Of a stretch of DNA of 64,000 bases, positions 1-10,700 are shown piece after piece. The position numbers and the translations under genes are program-made. Position 1 is the stretch's first letter. Each line of letters opens with the position of its first letter. The notes under the pieces are model-generated. The model was not told the DNA's origin and ran no database searches. It was given only the letters and a program-made list of their open reading frames with translations. The stretch is from Tiliqua scincoides (Eukaryota > Chordata > Lepidosauria > Squamata > Scincidae). The stretch is from assembly GCF_035046505.1 (NCBI RefSeq), contig NC_089830.1, forward strand, positions 20,757,561 to 20,821,560, read 5' to 3'.

Positions 1-455
1 AGCTTTGAGATGTCTTTGCATATTTGGCAATCTGGCAGGCACACCTGCGACTGCGCACATGCTTTGTTGATATGTTGAGTGTTGAAAAGCCAGTGCTCTG
101 GAAAGTAGTAGAAAGTTATAGAAAGAGCTAGCCTTGAAAATGTTATGGAGAAATCATATCTATGGAATGTGTTTGCGGTTAAGCTAGAGAGCCGGCTAGT
201 TACAGCCAGTATGAATCTCAGCATCCTCTAGTAAATTTCCCTATTACGTAGCCTTATATCATGTGTTTTGAGACTTAATAAAAAGCTGGGTCAGGAGCTG
301 GGAGAGACACACTTCTCCCTTGATTTCATTCCTGCTCCTGCTTCTAGCCGTTCTCAACCCCTTTGAAACCTGTGTCTGTCGTCTGATTCTTCGCCATGGC
401 TTCTATGCCACACCAAGCAGCTTGCTCGAGCTGCTTCCCAAGTAGCACTAAAATG
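1..455 (+). mobile_element. LTR-like sequence (endogenous retrovirus fossil), cut by window edge
   Basis: The stretch does not match the paralogous introns of the other copies. It contains an AATAAA signal near 277-282 followed by a pyrimidine-rich R/U5-like segment ending around 400-412, as in retroviral LTRs. Recognisable SULT intron 4 sequence resumes at about 456. It is probably a solo LTR or LTR end inserted in intron 4 of copy A, which would explain why exon 4 of A is not visible. No coding parts are seen. The outer boundary and target duplication are off the window, so family and age are open. Confidence 0.4.
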
Positions 456-881
456 CTACAGTCTCTGCTTAGGAAGTTTTCTGATCTTTGCTTTAAAAAA
501 AAATTGTTTCTGTTTTTGGACATGTTTGGAGTGGCTTTCCTTGGTGAAAGGATATTGGCTCATCAGTCCAGGTAGATGAAGGTAGTAATCTGTACTTCAC
601 ACAATTACCTGCTTGAATGCTGGCTGAATGTTGCCTAATGTGCTAGCTGGCTGAGAGTAGAAGATGGCTGGGGGGGTCACTCAACTGTTAGAGATATGTG
701 ACCACATTGGGCTTGTCTGCGTCCACAGTTCTGGCTAAGAGTCCAACACCCATGGCCACTTGCTGAATGCATGCTGAAAAATGACACCTATCTCATCTCC
801 AAGAAGCACTGATCTGCACAGGGCACTGCAGTGTGTGAATTTTCATTTGCAGCCTCTGCTGTTGTCTTCTGACACCCTTAG
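456..881 (+). other. Intron 4 (3' part) of SULT copy A
   Basis: This aligns by eye with intron 4 of copy B (10877-11269), including the shared stretch around 525-545 and the pyrimidine-rich end before the acceptor at 880-881. No gene or complete repeat is seen in it. Confidence 0.7.
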
Positions 882-1062
882 GATCTATGGGGCAGCGTGG
901 AGAGGATCTGCCGTTTCCTGGGGAAGGAGCTGACTGACCAGCAGATTGACTCGGTGGTGGAAAATGCCTCCTTCGAGACAATGAAAGACAACAAGATGTC
1001 CAACATGTCCCAAGTCTCAGACAAAATTATGGACCATAGTAAAGGAAAGTTAATGAGAAAAG
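882..1062 (+). CDS. SULT-A coding exon 5
   Basis: 181 nt, acceptor AG at 880-881, donor GT at 1063-1064. It encodes the segment from [12 protein letters not shown] to the RK of the RKG motif, with [14 protein letters not shown]. Confidence 0.9.
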
Positions 1063-1388
1063 GTAAAAGCTGGATCAAAGGGCTGGGGGTATGTGTGATT
1101 GACTGGAGCTGAGATGGCAGGAAGTTAACCCAATTGTGACACAATGAAGACCAGTGCTATGGGCTTGTTGATACAGTCTAGATTCTGAGCTGGCCTCAGA
1201 GTACTTGTCTCTCTGACAGATACACAAGTTGGGAAATACCCTCTTTAAGGTTACTGTCTCCTCTTTGTGCTGTTTCAGGGAAGTCTGGCACCTGGAAGAG
1301 CTCCCTGACCGTGGCCCAGAGTGAGCGGTTTGACCGGGTTTATCAGGAGAAAATGAGAGGTGTGACAGTGGCCTTCCCATGGGACTGA
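882..1388 (+). CDS. SULT2B1-like: SULT copy A: cytosolic sulfotransferase, SULT2B1-like, last two coding exons only
   Basis: Exons 882-1062 (181 nt) and 1279-1388 (110 nt, stop TGA 1386-1388) encode the C-terminal third of a cytosolic sulfotransferase. The first gives [17 protein letters not shown] and the MKDNKMSN motif. The second gives the PAPS-binding RKGKSGTWK, the dimerisation motif [10 protein letters not shown] (KxxxTVxxxE) and the terminal FPWD. Splice sites are consensus, the intron is 216 bp and the phase is 1, as in all other copies. Upstream exons lie left of the window, beyond an LTR-like insertion, so whether the whole gene is functional cannot be judged. Like B it keeps RKG at the PAPS site, whereas C, D and E have REG. 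Confidence 0.88.
1279..1388 (+). CDS. SULT-A coding exon 6 (terminal)
   Basis: 110 nt, acceptor AG at 1277-1278. It encodes [19 protein letters not shown] and ends in FPWD with TGA. The KxxxTVxxxE dimer motif is complete. Confidence 0.9.
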
Positions 1389-1860
1389 TTGTTCTACAGC
1401 CTTGTTCCTTCTGCCAACCGTCCTCCAATGGTTCATCAAGACGTACATGATCTGAACACTGTGGAATTGCCCTCAATCTTGGTGAAGCAAAATACCATCA
1501 CATATCGCTAATTTCACTTACCACTTTTGCAGTGATTTTGGGTCCCAGCCCCCAATTTAATTCATTTTTTTTTTTTTAATTTTTTGTAATGTAATGGGGT
1601 TGGCTGTCTTAGACATGGCCAGAAAAGCATAATCTGACTCTGGATGAAATGAATCTAAAGCAATTCAGAATAGTTTTGAGGCTATCCACCAGCTTTACCA
1701 TCACATATCGCTGATTTCACTTACCACTTTTGCAGTGATTTAGGAAGAACAGGAGTGGGGAGAGATTGTCCATCAGTTGCATGCTGCTCCCTGCCCTTTC
1801 CCCAAACCTATGTTGTGACAACAATGAGGAATGGAGCAGAAAAGCTAGTCTGGGCTAGAG

Positions 1861-3138
1861 CAGTGGTTCCCAAACCTTTTTTTTAGCACCAGGAACCACT
1901 TTTTAAAATGATACTCTATTGGGGCCCACTTACCTTATGATGCTTAAAAAAAATACGTTTCACTTTACCAGCCACTCAAGTCTTTTTATCCTGTCGACTA
2001 TGGTGGGAGGGCTGCTCTCTGGAGCATTTGTTGAGCTCCACATTGATCAGGTTGGGACCATTCTGGTGGCCTTGCATTGCCCTTGGCAGTAGATGGAGGC
2101 TGGTTCACCTACTCAGGGCCTAGGAGAGGGGGGTAAAGGGGGTAATTTGTACCCGGGCCCAGGGTCAGAAAGGGGGCCCAGGAGCCAAAGGAGGGGGCCC
2201 AGAATTTCCTGGGATCTGACATTTTCCTATTTCACCTGAACTCACTACCTGCGCATGATGTTCATGCACAAACACATGCAGTGCGTGTAGTGTTAACTGC
2301 TGCTGCAAGCTATGCAGACCGGGCCCAGGATTGTATCCATGACCCTCCTTAACACAGTATCAGATCTGGGAGGAAACTGGCCGGCTACAGTAGCCCTCTG
2401 GCTTGTGGATCCCATAACCGTGAAGGAGTGTACAGAAGCTCAGGGACCCAGCTGCGGGGCGACAGCGGCTGCAGAAGTTCATTTTGGTCCATTCTAGCGT
2501 GAGTCTAAATATGAAGATGCTAATTTTCTGCCATCGATTTTCTATATTTCAAAGATTTAAGAGAGGAATGTGTTTGGTTTTCCATATTACTTTATCTAGC
2601 TGCCATTGATACAGGCTAGTGAAAGCCATAAGCCAAACACAAACAAATTAAAAGTTAAATCATTAGGAAGTTTAATAGGGAAAATGTTCAAATGTTTACT
2701 TATGTTAATGAACCAAATGTTTATGGATGTTTATAGCTATATTAGTGAGCTAAATATAGCTAAGGTCACCTTTGCTGTGACCTTGCAACACCATTGCTGC
2801 ATGGGCTGGTAGACCTGGACTCTGCATCAAGAAGCCTAGTAGACCTGGGCTCCAAAGAATATCATGGTTGTCAGCACCCTCCTGCTGCCTTATTTTCCCT
2901 CCCTGGTCTGCCTGCTCTCATTGCTCCCTCCCCCTTTGGGAAGGGGCCCAGAAGAAACTTTTTATCCCCTGATAAAATTCCTCTCCTAGGCCCTGCACCT
3001 ACTCATGGGTAAGCACAAGCGTCTGGCTCGGTTTGGATTTCCATAGGGCGCCATTTCCAGTTTCCTTGTCAGCTATCAACTTGTCAGTTTCATGACCCAC
3101 CAAAAATTAGGCTGTGACCCACAGTTTGGGAACCATTG
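1861..3138 (+). mobile_element. hAT-type DNA transposon relic (CAGTGG family), shared with copy B, carrying a second hAT
   Basis: The ends are inverted repeats CAGTGGTTCCCAAAC and GTTTGGGAACCATTG, flanked by the 8-bp duplication GGCTAGAG (1853-1860 and 3139-3146). The same element sits at the same site in copy B (12966-13355), while C, D and E have the uninterrupted site. It therefore predates the A/B duplication. It has no coding capacity. Confidence 0.85.
2114..2995. mobile_element. Nested hAT-type non-autonomous DNA transposon
   Basis: Terminal inverted repeats CAGGGCCTAGGAGAGG and CCTCTCCTAGGCCCTG flank 882 bp, with the 8-bp target duplication CACCTACT (2106-2113 and 2996-3003). Copy B has the empty site near 13212. 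It inserted into the older CAGTGG-family element after A and B separated. No transposase frame was recognised. Confidence 0.85.
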
Positions 3139-3597
3139 GGCTAGAGAATCTCTGACTATCTAGCACATGAGTCCAGTGCACTCATCTTCTGTTTCGTTCT
3201 GCTGCCCTCAAAACTCTGTTTTGAGTTCAGGGAAGAAGAAGAGGATCACTGGCATGCAATTTTGCAAGAGGCAATGAAAGTATTTATCATACTATCTTAA
3301 GTGCCAGGAGATCTTTGACTGGCCCTGACCATAACTTTTTCTACATGACAAAGATAATCTAAAATTGTAGACTTGGTGCTGGCCCCAGGCTTCCTGGTGC
3401 CTGAGGCACAATGACTCCCCCCACCAGTAAATTTTTGTGAGATAAATTTAATTATTTTTCTGGGGTGAAAAAGTTATTGGAATTTGGTTTATAGAGTTAC
3501 AATTACTAGTCAAACGTCTGGTACTATTCAAATTTTTATTATTAATATTAATGCAAAATATTTATAGTTAATGAGTTTTGTCGTCCCTTTGCCTAAG

Positions 3598-3603
3598 AAT
3601 AAA
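3598..3603 (+). promoter_or_regulatory. Candidate poly(A) signal of SULT-A
   Basis: AATAAA follows CCTTTGCCTAAG. The same context recurs downstream of B (13882), C (30815), D (45184) and E (61061), which is why it is preferred over other AATAAA matches. Confidence 0.55.
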
Positions 3604-4535
3604 ACAAATATAACACTTTGAATAGTTCCATTCTCTTTGTCCTTCCTATTAGAATAATAAGATGTGTTCTTTAATTATTTTTGGGGTTGGCTATCTTGGA
3701 CATGGCCTGAAAAGTATAATCTGACTCTGGATGAAATGAATCTAAAGCAACTCAGAATTGTTTTGTGTTGCTTTATCTGTTATTTTCAGATGTTAACTTG
3801 GAATCTTTTTCTTCATATTCTTTGGATTTAAGTGTATAGTGTTAATTCCTGTATTGCAAGCTGCTTTGAGCCACCTGTTGGGAAAGCAGGTTACGCATTC
3901 CATAAACAAACTAAACTGGTTTGAGGTGTTGGAATCAATTACTGAACCCATTTTTTTCCTGAAGTTTTAGATGTTAACACAAGAAGCACAATACCGTGAT
4001 AAACACAGCAGAAATTTAGCTGGCCTGGGTCTGCAGTAGTCATCGAAACAAATCCCAGAAATGACAGTAGAAGTGAAAAGGTCTTTACCAGACCCCACTG
4101 CCACCACAGTGACTAATGGTCTTGCATCAAAGACTGGTCCAGGATCTCCTGACGAAAAAGGCATTAAAGGCTAGGGTTCACTATATCTGATACATGAAGT
4201 CAAGTTTTCGCTATGGGCTACATTTCATGCATCTGATGAAATGGATTGGGACCCAGTGAAACAGATGCTGAAATAAAATGGTCAGGCTATAAGGATCGGC
4301 TGCCATCCTATATACACGTACCTGGAATTAGGTCCCATTGAATTCAATGGGCATACATCCATATAGCAATACCTTGTGTTCTGCTCTTAGTTGAATTTTC
4401 TGCTATAGACTAACACAGATATCTCTCTGGAAGGCAAAAAAAAGTGGTGAAATAGTCATTTTTGAAGCACAGAAACACTTGTGACACTCCCCCCCCCCCC
4501 GCAGCCACTGTTCACCAAGAACATACAACAACCTC

Positions 4536-4581
<46 letters not shown>

Positions 4582-5637
4582 CTTCCACAGCATCCAGTCC
4601 AGGAAAATGGACTTAGATGCGCCTTTGGCCTGATCCAGCAAGGCTCTTCTTATGTTCTCGGGAGAAGGGGAGTTTTATCCCTTCCCCCCAGGTTAGGCAA
4701 ATAGCCCCACAATGGGGCTACTCATTTCTACCTATGGGTTGGCATAGAATTTAGAGCCTCTGTGCAAGGTGGACAGCAAAGCTCTCCAGTCTCGCCTACT
4801 TCCCACCCCGCTCCCTCCACCGACACACCTCCTCCCCACCCTCCCGCTGCCTCTTCCCTGCCTCCCCCCACACCCTCACCTACCGCTGCGCTGCCTGTGG
4901 GTCTGCGTGACCGCCGAGCGGTGGAGCTCCAGTACTCCACAGACAATTGGACCTGCAAATGTGCCTTATGGTATGTTTGCAACAGTGCGTTCTGGCAGTA
5001 AGCCAGCGCACACTCTTTCGAATTGGGCCATAAATAAATAGACTGATTTCTTCTCCTTCTGTTTGCAAACTTTTTTCATCCCAATGTCTTGCACTGGGTT
5101 GCAGCAATACAGCACAAAAGTAGACAAAATGAAAAACGGAATTGAAAAACATTCCGAAATACAAGAGATATATTTCAGTGCCGCCTTATTCACCTTTACT
5201 TAGAAGTTTCACTGTCTTCAGTAAGATTTATTCCCAAGTAATTTGCACAAGGTTGTAGCCTTAATCCTACATGAGCTACATACTGTCTCTTGGTCAAACC
5301 TGTGGGAAAAACCATGAATGAAACATTAAGCTTATGCCCCTAGGCAAGTGTCCCAGTGTAATTTCTGCAGAACCTGATGCATTTTTTTAAAGTTATCATT
5401 CCTAACAAAATTCTGAAAGGATGTACCTGAGTGATTCTGCTGATGACCTCACTGCTCATGCTAGAGGAGAGGTCCAGGAGCTCTACTTCCTCAAGCCCCC
5501 AACCCAACTGCAAGTGAGAGCATGTGAGTAAGTCAATGTAAGTGGGGGGTTATCATGTGTTTTGTGATTTTTATTACTGTACCATGTTAATCATTAATAA
5601 AAGAATTTTTTTTTAAAGAAGTGATTGCTCTGCTGCT
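3604..5637. other. Intergenic A-B: no gene seen
   Basis: It holds the paralogous 3' flank of copy A, a short CR1 3'-tail remnant (about 4612-4662), a GC-rich MITE-like stretch (about 4700-5020, ending in an inverted GGGCC box) and unclassified AT-rich sequence. No open frame here resembles a host protein. Confidence 0.5.
4537..4581. repeat. (GATA)n microsatellite
   Basis: About eleven uninterrupted GATA units. Confidence 0.97.
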
Positions 5638-5744
5638 TGTCAATGTTTAAAAAGAACCACCCAGTTTCTGAAGGGGATTACACTGGAAAAAGGAGTGAGG
5701 ATCATTGACAGGCAGTCGCAGGGAGAGTGAGGTGCTGTTCCAAG
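5638..5744 (+). promoter_or_regulatory. SULT-B core promoter and putative non-coding first exon
   Basis: The box TGTCAATG (5638-5645) is followed by a TATA-like TTTAAAAAG (5646-5654). About 90 bp further is a donor, AAG|GTGAGTAG, at 5744/5745. The block is conserved in order and spacing upstream of C, D and E, and it precedes a coding exon whose acceptor lies 7 nt before the ATG. The transcription start is inferred to lie near 5680; nothing in the sequence fixes it exactly. Confidence 0.6.
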
Positions 5745-6735
5745 GTGAGTAGATGATCAGGCTGGGATGAAGAGTTAGCAGGTAAAACATCTTTTCTGGG
5801 AGGATTGGTGCCAAATTTCCTGAGAATTGAATTGTTTCTATTCCAAATTGCACATTCTCCCCCCCCCCCCAAGTAGGGTTTGCCCTTTCAGCTCCGAACC
5901 GTCCTTCCTTCTGGACATTATCTAGAACTTCCCAGGGGTTCACCTATTAAGGGCTAAGGAATCAATGCTCCAGTAGGCATGACTTTCTGGTCAGTGCCAA
6001 ATCTGACTATTCCCTGGTGCCAAACCTGTAGAGGTGGGAGAAAACGGTGGTAATGAAATAAAATTTCTGCACTTCTCATTTTTGTAAACAAACAAACCCC
6101 CAAATTTGCAAAAAAAAGTGAAACTGTTTCAGTTGGTTTTTATTTATTATTTAATGGATGGGGGTGCATGAGCAAATACTGTGGTCACATCTGCAGACAC
6201 CATCCCACCTATATCACCTACCTAGTACTCTTCTAAAGTGATTCTAATTCATAATGTAAATTTGAAATAAAAAAACAAAAACATAACCCCACTTTCTGCA
6301 CTTCAAACTTTTGGAAATCTGTGAAAAAATAAAACCGTTTTCCCCTCCTCTATGCCTTCAGTTCCATGTTTATCTCGTCCGCATGTTTGTTTTAGAAGTC
6401 CAAACAGGCCTTGACACACTGTGAGTCCAGGGTGGGTGAAAGAGGAGAGGATCCTAACCCTGGACAGCCTGGGGCAATCCCAGGCTGCTTGGATTTGCGC
6501 TACCTCTTGTAGTGGTGCAGATCCAAGTAACCCCATTGGGGCTGCTGTGGCTTTACCCAGGGTAAGGGGAAGTGATTCCCCTTGCCCTGGGTTGAGCTGC
6601 TTTCCGCCCCAATCCTGCCTTGAATGCAGCACGTGCCCACCAGCCTGGCTGCTCAAGGGCAGGTTTGGACTGTGCCCTAACTGGATAGTAAAGAACAAAG
6701 AGTTATGACCTCTTATCACTGAACTATAGGCAGGT

Positions 6736-7389
6736 TCAACTGTAGGCAACAACTATGTTCAACTACAGGCATCAACTGTTAACTTGCACATGCCCGATCT
6801 CATCTGATCTTGGAAGCTAAGCAGGTTCAGGCCTGGTTAGTACTTGGATGGGAGACCGCCTGGGAATACTGGGTGCTGTAGGCTTATACCTTATACCAGG
6901 GGTGTCCAAAGTTTTTGGCAGGAGGGCGACATAATCTCTCTGACACTGTGTCGGGGGCTGGGGAAAAAAGAATTAATTAACATTTAAAATTTGAATACAT
7001 ATATATAAGTATACATAAATGAATATATTAAAGATGAACTTATATGAATGAATGAAGGTCTTGCAAAAGCTCAAGGCCTATAAAAGGCCTTGTACAAAAC
7101 AAGGCTGGCCTTTCCTTTGCTGCTGCTACTGCATCATAGATGTGAAACAGCAAGCTGTGGAGGAAGCCCTCATCCCACAGCTCACACGGGAGGTCAAACA
7201 GTGGCCCTCACGCTGAGAGCAGTTGCATTGGGCCAGTGCGGGCTCCAACAAATCTCTGGAGGGCCAGAGGCTCATTGGAGAGTGGGGTCTCCCTGAGGGC
7301 CACATTGAGAGGCCTCATGTGGCCCCAGTGCCGGGGTTTGGGCACCCCTGTCTTATACCATAGTCTTCCGAGACTGAAGGTTTCCAGCC
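6736..7389 (+). mobile_element. 5S rRNA-derived SINE, split by a hAT element, in intron 1 of SULT-B
   Basis: The head (about 6785-6885) closely follows 5S rRNA, including GGAAGCTAAGCAGG, CTGGTTAGTACTTGGATGGG and GAGACCGCCTGGGAATAC (the internal promoter region). The tail resumes at 7351 with ATACCATAGTCTTCCGAGACT. An 8-bp duplication AGGCAGGT flanks it (6728-6735, 7390-7397). Copy C has the unoccupied sequence near 19310. This is a SINE, not a functional 5S gene. Confidence 0.85.
6897..7350 (+). mobile_element. hAT non-autonomous element (CAGGGGTGTCC family), inserted in the 5S SINE
   Basis: 454 bp with near-identical inverted ends CAGGGGTGTCCAAAG and TTTGGGCACCCCTG. The flanks carry a 7/8 match to an 8-bp duplication (CCTTATAC / TCTTATAC) lying inside the SINE. 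Further members are at 16736, 28310, 34923, 53429 and 54002. Confidence 0.88.
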
Positions 7390-7616
7390 AGGCAGGTATT
7401 GGATATGCTATTTAATTTGGTAGTACCTGCCTATATTTATGAAAATCTCAGTTCGTAGCAATGGAAGGTGCTACCTAGAATGCAGGTGTTGGGTTTCACT
7501 GCATCAATGGCTCATTCCAAGTTACATTAAAAAAAAAACACTTGAAAAAATTTGAAGTTGTCATCTCCTGACTTTTCCTTCTTTCCATCTTGAACTCGTA
7601 CCTTTGCAGTTTCTTA

Positions 7617-7758
7617 ATGGCCTCAGAGACACGGTTCATCCACAAGGGGATCCTTTTCCCTGTAATGAAAAATTACACAGTAGAGCATCTCACTTATGTA
7701 GAAGATGAATTCCAGCTGATGGACGATGATGTTGTGAGTGTCGTTTATCCCAAATCAG
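7617..7758 (+). CDS. SULT-B coding exon 1
   Basis: 142 nt, phase 1 at the end, donor GT 7759-7760. It starts MASETRFIHKGILFP and ends in [12 protein letters not shown]. The exon itself starts at 7610. Confidence 0.88.
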
Positions 7759-10700
7759 GTAGGAAGGAAAATGTGTGGAATGTGAGAGCTCATAGAAAGA
7801 AAGGAAAGGTCCCTTCAAGTGTCATGGTCGGATGACAAAATGTGGGTGGGAAGAATGCTCCTCAAACAGGAGAAATGTACTTGAATTGGTCTTGTTAGAC
7901 CTCCAATCTCTTTATCTGTTCAAGGGGAGAAGATAGCAATGAACTGAAAGAAAAATCAGCAATTCTTGGGAAGAAATGATCAAGTTTCCTCAATCATTAT
8001 GGATTGTATCTAAAGCAGGGGAATTGCTGATGCATGAGGGGTGTGGGGTATTCCAGGTGACACTAGTTGAGAGGGTGACACCATGGGACAATACCGTCAC
8101 GTCTTCTGCATACTTCAAGCTGCTTGCGGGAAAACAAAGAAGCAACTCAGTCCGTAACGGCCAAAGATGGCTGAGAGAGAGGGACACATTTGCATAGCTG
8201 TCTTTGGCCACTCTGAGACACTATGTGTCCTCAGGAAGGTGAGCCATGTGTACAGAAGGACAAATAGGCTAGGAAGGAAGACACCAGCTCCTAACTTGCT
8301 GAACATCCACCCAGGTACCCATTGGATGGCAGAGATCTTGAGCTTAATCCGGCAAGATGGGGACCCTACATGGGTTCGCAATGTGTTACTCTGGGAACGT
8401 ATGCCCTGGATAGAGAACGTCGAGGCCAAGGATATTATCATGAAATATGCTCCACCGAGGTTCTTGTCCACTCATCTTCCACTCCAGCTTTTCCCTAAAT
8501 CCTTTCACCACTCCAAGGCTAAGGTAAGAAAAACCCAGTCACACAGAGGCCATGTCTCAACCAGAAGCTTCCTTCCAGTGCCAGAGAAACAAAAAGAACC
8601 ACCCATCCACATGGGAGGCGAAATTGACAGAAATCTCTGATGGGGAATGAAAGTTTGGGGATTTCCCAACTAACTTGAGCAAGGAGCTTTTGCCAAAGCA
8701 CATCTTCTAGTGAACATAGTTCATATCTTGCACTACCTTAAGGGAACCATTAGCGGTTAGCACACTTGCTCTCCTCTCTCCCCTGTTTAGATATGCAGCT
8801 GAATGGGGAAAACTCAATGTATAAGTCATTGCTACCTGCTCAGGTGATCAAGACCATTTGGGCAAAATCCCCCTCCCAGAAAAATATTGAAACTCTGAGG
8901 TTCCCACCTAAATCACTCTCATTGCAGTGCCTGCAGGGTGAGGAGATGTAACAATCCACTGTCCTTCCTGTAGCAGGAATCAGGCAGAACCAGGGTTAAA
9001 AAGGAACCAGTTTATTGAAAAGATGAAACAAAGGGATTAAATAACATAGCAAAAAGGACAAGGCGAGATGTGAAAAAGTGAGGTGGAAAGGTATTCATGG
9101 ATAGCTACTACGGGGTGAAATTATGGCGAATGGATGGAGTTCCATCTATAAATCTGCTTGGTCCCTTCCAAAACATTTCTCAGCTGATGAAGACTGACAG
9201 ATTAAAATGAATTAAAAACCTGATGGTAGATTTTTCCCCTGTCTTCATTATTGGCACAGTGGCATCTTCAGCTCAGGAGCTCTGAGTGGGTACTTTTCTC
9301 TGAGGCTCCCAATGTGGATTCTCAAACAGCTAAAATGAAGGCCACCTCTTTTCCTTGTGGCCTAGAGAATTCCAAACTTTTGGTTAAAATGAGATCACTG
9401 GTTTACCTGGGGGTATGTGTCTCCTCTTCCCTGGAGGAGAACTGGCAGGAGCAGGAGCCAATCAGCAGGCTCATTCCTGCCTCTGAGAGGAATCCTAACT
9501 CAAAGAGGGATCTCCCCCCCCCATGGGATTACCCACACAGAGGTAATCGATACCTGTGAATGTTTCTAGCAGCTAAATGGCACAAACTGGGGCTGGTGAG
9601 TTTAAAAGTGAGTTTAAATTGGGAATATAGACATCAGATATACAGAAAAGGACCAGGGGACTCCAGAGAAACACAAGGATTCATCACACAGTCACATGTT
9701 TGACAAATGGGAGGTGGGGAGAGGGTGTACCTGGCTGGTGTGTACCTGGACGGTGGCCTGGATGCCTTTAAAAGGGGATTGGACAAGTTTCTGGAGGAAA
9801 AATCCATTACGGGTTACAAGCCATGATGTGCAAGTGCAACCTCCTGATTTTAGAAATGGGCTATGTCAGAATGCCAGATGCAAGGGAGGGCACCAGGATG
9901 CAGGTCTCTTGTGATCTGCTGTGCTCCCTGGGGCATTTGGTGGGCCGCTGTGAGATACAGGAAGCTGGACTAGATGGGCCTATGGCCTGATCCAGTGGGG
10001 CTGTTCTTATGTTCTTAACTACAATTCCCAGAAAGCCTTGCAGGTCTCTTGTTATCTGGTGTGCTCCCTGGGGCATTTGGTGGGCCGCTGTGAGATACAG
10101 GAAGCTGGACTAGATGGGCCTATGGCCTGATCCAGTGGGGCTGTTCTTATGTACCCTGCCGCAATGATGCTCGTGCCTCTCCTGCAGATTATCTACACCA
10201 TACGGAACCCCAAGGATGTCCTGGTCTCATACTATCATTTTGCCAAAACCTTTAAATCTTTGAAAGAACATGAAACCCTGCAAGAAGACTTCGAGGAGTT
10301 CCTGAGTGGGAATAGTAAGAAAACTCTGGACCCATTGATACCCAGACCTCTAACTGCAGTACCCCTCCTCTCCTCTCCTCCCAGCAGGAGTGTTGACACA
10401 AAAACCAAAACTCTTGACCCACAGTGTTCTGGTTTCTCTAGGGCAGTTTTTCTCAAACTGTGGGTTGAGACCCACTAAGTGGGTCATGAGCCAATTTCAG
10501 GTAGGTCCCCATTCATTCAATACTTTATTTTGAATTTATCAGACTTGATGCTACCATGGTATGTGATTGCATTGGGGGAAATGTTACAGATCTGTCCTTT
10601 GAACAGGATACTATGTATATGCTTTTACGAATGATAGTCAGTGGGGCTTACTCCTGGGAAAGCGTGGGTAGGATCTCAGCCTAGGATTGTTAAAAATTTC

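Noticed and set aside
4762-5041. Proline-rich plus-strand frames
   Set aside because: A GC-rich, pyrimidine-skewed MITE-like stretch is open in several frames at once; no domain.
6785-6885. 5S rRNA gene
   Set aside because: The 5S-like head is joined to a LINE-type tail and flanked by target duplications at all four loci, so these are SINEs.
7090-7296. Repeated ~68-codon frame starting MHKA or MYKT (also 28506, 35118, 53623)
   Set aside because: It recurs only inside the CAGGGGTGTCC hAT elements, which are non-autonomous; it does not look like a transposase.
7590-7616. Upstream in-frame ATG of SULT-B (also 19960 and 52948 in C and E)
   Set aside because: It lies before the TTTGCAG acceptor, in intron sequence, and is absent in copy D; the ATG 7 nt inside the exon is common to all copies.
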